In this document: positions 4,151-7,620 of the stretch, in pieces | How the letters are laid out: the number at the start of each line of letters is the position of its first letter | How positions within the stretch are numbered: the first letter of the stretch is position 1 | Assembly: GCA_028818995.1 (NCBI GenBank) | Contig: JAPPMR010000606.1 | Coordinates: forward strand, 1 to 7,620 | Direction of reading: 5' to 3' | Source: Candidatus Poribacteria bacterium | GTDB taxonomy: Bacteria > Poribacteria > WGA-4E > WGA-3G | Length of the DNA: 7,620 bases | The notes under the pieces: model-generated | Databases searched by the model: none | The model's input: only the letters and a program-made list of their open reading frames with translations | Told to the model about the DNA's origin: nothing | Position numbers and translations under genes: made by a program

Positions 4151-4178
4151 GAATGCCATTTAGGCATTCCCCGCCTAC
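4151..4178 (-). repeat. GTAG-footed hairpin, GAATGCC stem
   Basis: GAATGCC (4151-4157) pairs with GGCATTC (4163-4169) around ATTTA. On the minus strand it is preceded by GTAGGCGGG, so it has the REP-type GTAG foot. Confidence 0.5.
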
Positions 4179-4188
4179 AAGAAGAGGG

Positions 4189-4208
4189 GCAATGAATTGC
4201 GCGCCTAC
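4189..4208 (-). repeat. GTAG-footed hairpin, GCAAT stem
   Basis: Minus strand reads TTTGTAGGCGCGCAATTCATTGC: a GTAG foot, then GCAAT and ATTGC separated by two bases. It is short and could be a decayed REP. Confidence 0.4.
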
Positions 4209-4250
4209 AAACGCACATACCTTGATTATGAGAATAAACGAAAAAAGATG

Positions 4251-4279
4251 TTGACATTTTTTGCATGTTCTGATACAAT
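4251..4279 (+). promoter_or_regulatory. near-consensus sigma70 promoter of the 4444-5805 operon
   Basis: A perfect -35 TTGACA (4251-4256), a 17-bp spacer and -10 TACAAT (4274-4279). Transcription should start near 4286, just before the leader stem at 4295. Confidence 0.8.
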
Positions 4280-4294
4280 AATATTGTTTAGTAT

Positions 4295-4368
4295 TACAAC
4301 TAACTATCCACTTATGGGTACCCATATACTTTCCTGGATAGTTAGTTGTAGGGGTGCCCGCTTTTTTT
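4295..4368 (+). promoter_or_regulatory. structured leader: 16-bp stem, palindromic loop, complementary 3' segment and T7 tract (possible attenuator or small RNA)
   Basis: Arms 4295-4310 and 4335-4350 (TACAACTAACTATCCA and complement) pair perfectly over 16 bp. The 24-nt loop contains the 14-bp palindrome TATGGGTACCCATA (4313-4326). Downstream, GGGTGCCC (4352-4359) can pair with GGGTACCC of the loop (4316-4323, one G-U pair), forming a pseudoknot or an alternative hairpin, and is followed by GC and seven T (4362-4368). Stopping at the T-tract would give an RNA of about 80 nt; read-through would reach the genes at 4444. No known riboswitch class is recognised. Confidence 0.6.
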
Positions 4369-4398
4369 AATCAGTGGATACCCGATAGCAACAATCAC

Positions 4399-4421
4399 GC
4401 TACACACTGCGCAGGTGTAGC
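4399..4421 (+). promoter_or_regulatory. hairpin just upstream of the Shine-Dalgarno sequence
   Basis: GCTACAC (4399-4405) pairs with GTGTAGC (4415-4421), with CTGCGCAG, itself a palindrome, inside the loop. The stem ends 9 nt before GAGGAGGTGA, so it leaves the ribosome binding site exposed but close by. Confidence 0.45.
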
Positions 4422-4443
4422 AAACACTCAGAGGAGGTGAAAG

Positions 4444-5184
4444 ATGTTTCGCGACATCTTTACCAATAAGTGGATCATCGGTGGTGTCCTACTGCTGATT
4501 ATTATTACTTGTGGGTGTTATTTCTGGTATCAACACTCACTAACAGCCAATAGAAAAGCAGCTGCCGATGCTCAACAACTGCTACGCCAATCGGAAATAG
4601 AACGACAGGCGAAAGTGAAAAGCAGCACGGCAAAACACGCAGCCGAGAAAGCCCCTGCAGATAGCATAACACCAACTGCAGAGAAACCGAAAGCCGATGC
4701 AACTGCCACTACGGATACAAGCATCGGTGGAACACAGAAAGCCGTTACCGCAGCAATGCAGGAAACGGACAAGACAGAAGAAGTGCGCGTCTCACCGCAT
4801 GGTTTTGGCCCTTATCCTGAAATACCAGAAGACTCTCCCTTTGATGAATTTCATTTTGAGGAGTCGGATACCCGGACAATGGAACTACTGGGTCGCGTTG
4901 AGATCAAAGCATGGATCAACGGTGAACGTTTTGAAGGGTCAAGTTACGATTTGGGAAGAGGGAAAGTGTATCTACATTATTCAAACACTCTCTATGTAGA
5001 ATACGGTGATCCCGTAGAAGATGCAGACGGAAACGTTAGAATACCTATCACTGACGTGTTGGGTGCTGGTGATGTGCATCTCACATCAGAACAAATGAAA
5101 AACGGAGAAATACCGGGTGGCGTACGTGTTTTATCGCTGCGTGACGATGGTATAGACCCGTATGAGTACTTAGAACTACAATAA
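4444..5184 (+). CDS. membrane-anchored protein of unknown function with conserved C-terminal domain
   Basis: 246 aa; not assigned to a known family. One strongly hydrophobic segment (about 10-29, WIIGGVLLLIIITCGCYFWY) near a short basic-acidic N-terminus suggests a single-pass anchor or uncleaved signal. Cys23 and Cys25 lie inside it but no clear lipobox is present. Residues about 31-112 are rich in Ala, Lys, Gln, Glu and Thr, with a helical stretch at 36-58, then a low-complexity linker. From 113 on a compact domain begins with VSPHGFGPYPEIPED (116-130), continues through strand-like VEIKAWI, KVYLHY and TLYVEYG, and ends DPYEYLELQ. I recall the F-G-P-Y-P-E-I-P segment from uncharacterised proteins of similar genomes but cannot attach a function. 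The ribosome binding site GAGGAGGTGA (4431-4440) is near perfect and fixes the start. First gene of a two-gene operon; 21 bp separate it from the next. Confidence 0.85.
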   Translation: MFRDIFTNKWIIGGVLLLIIITCGCYFWYQHSLTANRKAAADAQQLLRQSEIERQAKVKSSTAKHAAEKAPADSITPTAEKPKADATATTDTSIGGTQKAVTAAMQETDKTEEVRVSPHGFGPYPEIPEDSPFDEFHFEESDTRTMELLGRVEIKAWINGERFEGSSYDLGRGKVYLHYSNTLYVEYGDPVEDADGNVRIPITDVLGAGDVHLTSEQMKNGEIPGGVRVLSLRDDGIDPYEYLELQ

Positions 5185-5205
5185 CTTTCAAAGGAGATTT
5201 TTATC

Positions 5206-5805
5206 ATGTTGAAACATTTTTACAGGTCAAGACTTTTCACGATAAGTCTACTTTTTATCGGAATGTGTCTGATTGTCTATACAGTCTCACAGGCAGCCTA
5301 TTGGAATGAAACCCGCAGGACAGAACATGGTAGGGAAGGCAATGTATACGACTATGATTTAGCAGACGAAGGCGGTGCATCCGCTTATGCGTCCGTTAGC
5401 AAGAATTATGAAAATCGGACAGTTGTTCGGACGACATATCATCCGCAGAGGGACTGCCCAATTAGTTCCCAATGTGAGGGGTGTTCTGCCTGTAAGCACA
5501 CCACAATCGAATTTGTCCGGCAGTGGGGGACGCAAGTTGACACATCGGCATCGGTTTCTTGTTCAGCAGAAACCAATGGACGGCGGTCAAAAGGTTCTTG
5601 GAGTCTAACAGCAAGCGAACATCAGCAGGAACAAATTGGGAATGAGGTACGGGATTCCACCTATAAGAATCATTCCAAGGGCAACTTCTATAAATTCCAA
5701 AAACCAGACGATCTCACAGGCAAGGCGTATGGATCCATCTCCCCTGCATGGGGGCGGGTCAATCATGGAACGTATATAGCAGTAACCGATCTGGTTGAAT
5801 TTTAA
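5206..5805 (+). CDS. small exported protein with a CX5CX2CX2C cluster
   Basis: 199 aa; unknown family. The signal peptide spans about 1-30 (MLKHFYRSR, hydrophobic 11-27, cleavage plausible after SQA at 30). The mature protein is polar, rich in Ser, Thr, Tyr and Gly. Its notable feature is Cys84, Cys90, Cys93 and Cys96 in RDCPISSQCEGCSACK, plus a single Cys119. In an exported protein these could form disulfides or bind a metal or iron-sulfur centre; the sequence alone does not decide. The C-terminal third (KGNFYKFQKP... to DLVEF) looks beta-rich and ends in Phe, which may be incidental. AAGGAG (5191-5196) lies 9 nt before the ATG. It shares a transcript with the upstream anchored protein, and the pair ends at an intrinsic terminator, so the two products probably act together. 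Confidence 0.82.
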   Translation: MLKHFYRSRLFTISLLFIGMCLIVYTVSQAAYWNETRRTEHGREGNVYDYDLADEGGASAYASVSKNYENRTVVRTTYHPQRDCPISSQCEGCSACKHTTIEFVRQWGTQVDTSASVSCSAETNGRRSKGSWSLTASEHQQEQIGNEVRDSTYKNHSKGNFYKFQKPDDLTGKAYGSISPAWGRVNHGTYIAVTDLVEF

Positions 5806-5831
5806 CAGCAAAATCTTATAAAACCTTCACA

Positions 5832-5863
5832 GGCAGGTACCCGATTTGGGTATCTGCCTTTTT
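5832..5863 (+). terminator. intrinsic terminator of the 4444-5805 operon
   Basis: GGCAGGTACCC (5832-5842) pairs over 11 bp (one G-U) with GGGTATCTGCC (5848-5858) around loop GATTT, followed by TTTTTCATTTT. It begins 26 bp after the stop codon. Confidence 0.9.
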
Positions 5864-5933
5864 CATTTTATTGAGATATAGACATAAGAGTTGCTGGCAT
5901 TCTTTGCTTTCGTACATCTTCCTGCGTTTTGTA

Positions 5934-5953
5934 CGTGCATACATGTATACACG
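5934..5953. repeat. short GTATACNN octamer array 3 (two units)
   Basis: GCATACAT and GTATACAC in tandem, giving a near-palindrome CGTGCATACATGTATACACG with one mismatched pair. It lies just outside the foldback element that starts at 5957. Confidence 0.55.
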
Positions 5954-5956
5954 TCT

Positions 5957-6217
5957 GGTCTGCGCGTTTTGTAAACACGCCTTTTTGTCAGAATCGCGGA
6001 TTATCGCGGAGGACGCGGATTACACGGATTATCACATGGCATGCCAAAGTCATCCTTCACAGGATAGCGTGTATACATGTATACGCGTATACACCACTAT
6101 GTATATTTCTCTTGAATACGTGTATTATCGTGGGATAGGAATAATCCGCGTTCTCCGCGTCATCCGCGATAATCCGCGATTCTGACAATAACAGAGCGAT
6201 TCAAAAACGCGCAGACC
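5957..6217. mobile_element. 261-bp foldback (MITE-like) element with nested inverted repeats
   Basis: The outer arms are GGTCTGCGCGTTTT (5957-5970) and its exact complement (6204-6217). The inner arms are 46 bp each (5987-6032 and 6141-6186), starting GTCAGAATCGCGGATTATCG, with the first 24 bp perfect and about four mismatches in the rest. The arms contain repeated GCGGAT motifs. The loop (6033-6140) carries an octamer array. No gene is present; an apparent reading frame at 5871-6185 runs through the inverted repeats and is not credible. GTCAGAATCGCGGATT-type repeats are familiar to me from several bacterial genomes. Confidence 0.62.
6071..6094. repeat. GTATACNN octamer tandem array 4
   Basis: Three units: GTATACAT, GTATACGC, GTATACAC, preceded by GT, so that GTGTATAC and GTATACAC form an 8-bp inverted repeat. 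It sits in the loop of the foldback element. Confidence 0.7.
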
Positions 6218-6221
6218 GGTT

Positions 6222-6258
6222 TGTTTGTCGGGTGTCACTTCGCTCTACCCAACCTACA
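6222..6258 (-). repeat. dispersed repeat, GTAGGTTGGGTAGAG type (inverted)
   Basis: On the minus strand GTAGGTTGGGTAGAGCGAAG leads to ACACCCGACAAAC; G-rich start and C-rich end can pair. Related copies lie at 1468-1500 and 6366-6389. It starts 4 bp outside the foldback element. Confidence 0.45.
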
Positions 6259-6324
6259 GACTACGAACTAATAAAAAATGAGAATCAACCAAAACACCGC
6301 CATAATTCAGCAAATCTTATTACC

Positions 6325-6360
6325 TTGTTCAGATATTGTCAGTTATTGTTCAGATATTGT
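6325..6360. promoter_or_regulatory. two 15-bp direct repeats 21 bp apart, candidate activator sites
   Basis: TTGTTCAGATATTGT occurs at 6325-6339 and exactly again at 6346-6360, a period of 21 bp or two helical turns. Related pieces follow: an inverted ACAATAT (6387-6393) with ATATTGT (6406-6412), and CTGAACAA (6418-6425), the inverse of TTGTTCAG. They lie roughly 135-200 bp upstream of the sigma54-type promoter, a usual distance for enhancer-binding activators. Confidence 0.5.
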
Positions 6361-6365
6361 ATAGA

Positions 6366-6389
6366 TCGGGTAGCACGTAGCGAAACACA
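6366..6389 (+). repeat. dispersed repeat, TCGGGTAG...GAAAC type
   Basis: TCGGGTAGCACGTAGCGAAA followed by CAC. A shortened relative of the repeats at 1468-1500 and 6222-6258. Confidence 0.35.
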
Positions 6390-6494
6390 ATATGTATACT
6401 GATCTATATTGTACAGCCTGAACAACACTTGTACGCTATTGTGCCGGGTGTTCTCTTTTTAAAACAAAATCTCCAAGCATTCAAGGATTTGGAC

Positions 6495-6510
6495 TGGCAT
6501 ATAAATTGCA
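6495..6510 (+). promoter_or_regulatory. sigma54-type promoter of the LamG gene
   Basis: TGGCATATAAATTGCA matches the sigma54 consensus TGGCAC-N5-TTGCA except for the last base of the -24 box. The hallmark GG (6496-6497) and GC (6508-6509) are separated by exactly 10 bp. Transcription would start near 6521, 55 nt before the ATG. No comparable sigma70 promoter was found closer to the gene. Confidence 0.6.
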
Positions 6511-6575
6511 CAAAACATATTAGGAAATAGCGGATTATGTTTTCTGATATATACATGCATATAGGAGGATTTGTC

Positions 6576-7511
6576 ATGAAAAAGCTCATGTTGCTGCTCA
6601 CATTCACAGTTGCTGGTTGGACGCTAACTTTCAACGCATCTGCAAAGACTATCGTAACAGATGGGCTTGTGAGTTATTGGAATCTTAATCGAAGCACTAT
6701 CAACGATAGAACGGTTGAGGATGTTTGGGGTGAAAACGATGCAACGATTGCGGGAGACCCGAAAGTTGTCCGTGGATATATAAGTCAAGGACTTGAATTA
6801 GACGGATTAGGGGATTATGTGAGCCTGCCAAACGCCAGCAATTTTGCAAGTCAAATGGGTCCGTATACTTTTGAAATTTGGTTTAAAACAAGCAATAAGA
6901 AAAATTGGAGTGCGATATATCATGTCAAAGAGCCACCGTGTCATAGGAATACGAGTGGTAATGGAATTCTTCTCAATGCTGCATGGGGTGGCGTGGATAG
7001 GGAAACAATTGTGACCAAAGAAGATACTATTTTTATGCAAAGAAGTAAAAAATCTGGAGATAGTGGGTGTGTTGGCGGCTCCGTTAGGTGGGATATTGGC
7101 GTTTCAGATGGTAAGTGGCACCACATCGTCTTCACATCAAGGCGACCCAATCAAGAAGAGTTGGATAAGTTAAGAAATGTCCCTTTACCTCCTCATGGAA
7201 GACATAAACCTGTAGGAGTAGGAGACTGTCTAACAAGGGAATTCTATCTTGATACGGAGCCAATTCTGGGGTCAGTTGGTTGTTCATCAGGTGACATCCG
7301 TCCCTATACCTTACCTATTTTTCTTGGTGCTGAGAACAATCAGGGTAAGGCATCAGGCTTTTTTCAAGGTGTCTTTGATGAAGTGCGGATTTACGATCGG
7401 GCACTTACAGAAGAAGAAGTGATCCGCAACTATGAATCGGGTATCGGTCTCAGTGTTGAACCTATTCAGAAGTTGTCAACAGTCTGGGGGGCTCTGAAGG
7501 CAAAACCGTAG
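6576..7511 (+). CDS. secreted LamG/ConA-like lectin-domain protein
   Basis: 311 aa from the ATG at 6576, chosen because AGGAGG (6563-6568) lies 7 nt upstream and MKKLMLLLTFTVAGWTLTFNASA is a signal peptide cleaved after about residue 23; an in-frame ATG at 6537 has no such site. One LamG domain fills residues about 28-290: DGLVSYWNL (29-37), GLELDGLGDYVSLP (72-85), YTFEIWFKTS (97-106), DGKWHHIVFTSRR (178-190) and the closing FDEVRIYDRALTEEEVIRNYESG (267-289). Cys122, 165, 218 and 236 lie in long insertions, so two disulfides are possible. LamG domains of this jellyroll fold usually bind carbohydrate or protein at the cell surface. The tail SVEPIQKLSTVWGALKAKP (293-311) is not part of LamG and resembles a short C-terminal tail that I associate with Candidatus Poribacteria exported proteins. 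Regulation is probably by a sigma54 promoter. Confidence 0.9.
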   Translation: MKKLMLLLTFTVAGWTLTFNASAKTIVTDGLVSYWNLNRSTINDRTVEDVWGENDATIAGDPKVVRGYISQGLELDGLGDYVSLPNASNFASQMGPYTFEIWFKTSNKKNWSAIYHVKEPPCHRNTSGNGILLNAAWGGVDRETIVTKEDTIFMQRSKKSGDSGCVGGSVRWDIGVSDGKWHHIVFTSRRPNQEELDKLRNVPLPPHGRHKPVGVGDCLTREFYLDTEPILGSVGCSSGDIRPYTLPIFLGAENNQGKASGFFQGVFDEVRIYDRALTEEEVIRNYESGIGLSVEPIQKLSTVWGALKAKP

Positions 7512-7533
7512 CTGCAATTTCAACTTATCATTT

Positions 7534-7557
7534 CAGTTTTCCATAGGCACGGTATGT
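7534..7557 (+). repeat. degenerate GTA-loop hairpin repeat
   Basis: CAGTTTTCCATAGGCACGGT and ATGT align with CAGTCCCGTAGGGACGATATGT of copy 6 after allowing two extra bases. The stem no longer pairs well. A weak GCAC/GTGC hairpin followed by GTTTT (7547-7564) could act as a poor terminator for the LamG gene. Confidence 0.35.
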
Positions 7558-7565
7558 GCGTTTTG

Positions 7566-7620
7566 ATGAAGATTAATTTATTAATTCGGTAATTTTTCAT
7601 TATGCATATTCGGAGCATTT
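7566..7620 (+). mobile_element. start of a second copy of the MITE-like element (cut by the window edge)
   Basis: Begins ATGAAGATTAATTTATT and runs to the window end. It matches the inner right end of the 2651-2990 element, read on the minus strand from 2983 to 2929, with about four differences over 55 bp. The element probably continues beyond the window with GTA-loop hairpins. Confidence 0.65.

Noticed and set aside
3881..4163. Reading frames on both strands over the octamer array and REP cluster
   Set aside because: They translate repeats (for example MYT and VYT runs from GTATAC units) and overlap the barrel gene promoter.
4295..4368. Known riboswitch or T-box leader
   Set aside because: No match to a T-box motif, TPP, cobalamin, SAM or similar conserved core that I can recognise; only the secondary-structure potential is supported.
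5871..6185. Open reading frame of 104 codons
   Set aside because: It runs through the octamer arrays and both arms of the foldback element, has no good ribosome binding site, and its residues merely translate the repeats.
6537..6575. Upstream in-frame ATG for the LamG gene
   Set aside because: It would place 13 residues before the signal peptide, whereas AGGAGG is ideally placed for the ATG at 6576.

Overview
The window looks like a repeat-laden chromosomal segment from an uncultured, probably diderm bacterium. All five proteins carry an export signal or a membrane anchor, one looks like an outer-membrane barrel, and one is a LamG protein ending in a short tail (QKLSTVWGALKA). From memory, I associate that tail, and intergenic runs such as TGTAGGAGCGAGCTCC, with Candidatus Poribacteria. 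This assignment is a moderate-confidence recollection, not a search result. There is no tRNA, rRNA, CRISPR array, transposase or integrase in the window.

Layout: 1-457 is an AT-rich stretch with two consecutive promoter-hairpin-hairpin units that could be small RNAs. 458-1369 (-) is a secreted trypsin-fold protein with TPR repeats whose catalytic His and Asp positions are not His and Asp. 1370-1953 is noncoding and packed with hairpin repeats, an 18-bp inverted-repeat element and an octamer tandem array. 1954-2550 (-) is a secreted, SNase-like protein that also lacks the expected acidic active-site residues. 2551-2994 holds a REP pair and a roughly 340-bp MITE-like element that ends beside the next stop codon. 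2995-3813 (-) is a likely outer-membrane beta-barrel protein with a very good sigma70 promoter at 3903-3931. 3960-4210 is another octamer array and a cluster of REP-like hairpins.

4251-5863 is the best-defined transcription unit. A near-consensus promoter leads into an elaborate leader (16-bp stem, palindromic loop, complementary downstream segment, seven-T tract). It is followed by two genes for exported or anchored proteins of unknown function (246 and 199 aa) and a textbook intrinsic terminator. 5864-6490 is noncoding and contains a 261-bp foldback element with an octamer array inside it, plus repeated motifs. 6495-7511 is a LamG gene with a sigma54-type promoter (GG-N10-GC), preceded by two 15-bp direct repeats spaced exactly 21 bp apart. 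The window ends inside another copy of the terminal sequence seen in the 2651-2990 element.

The genes suggest an envelope or surface inventory rather than a metabolic pathway. The most unusual content is noncoding: several hairpin families whose stems vary by compensatory changes while loops and flanks stay fixed, many carrying a GTAG/GTGG tetranucleotide at the foot as in RAYT-mobilised REP sequences; larger inverted-repeat elements built from them; and GTATACNN octamer arrays, two of which sit exactly 10 bp from the same hairpin family.
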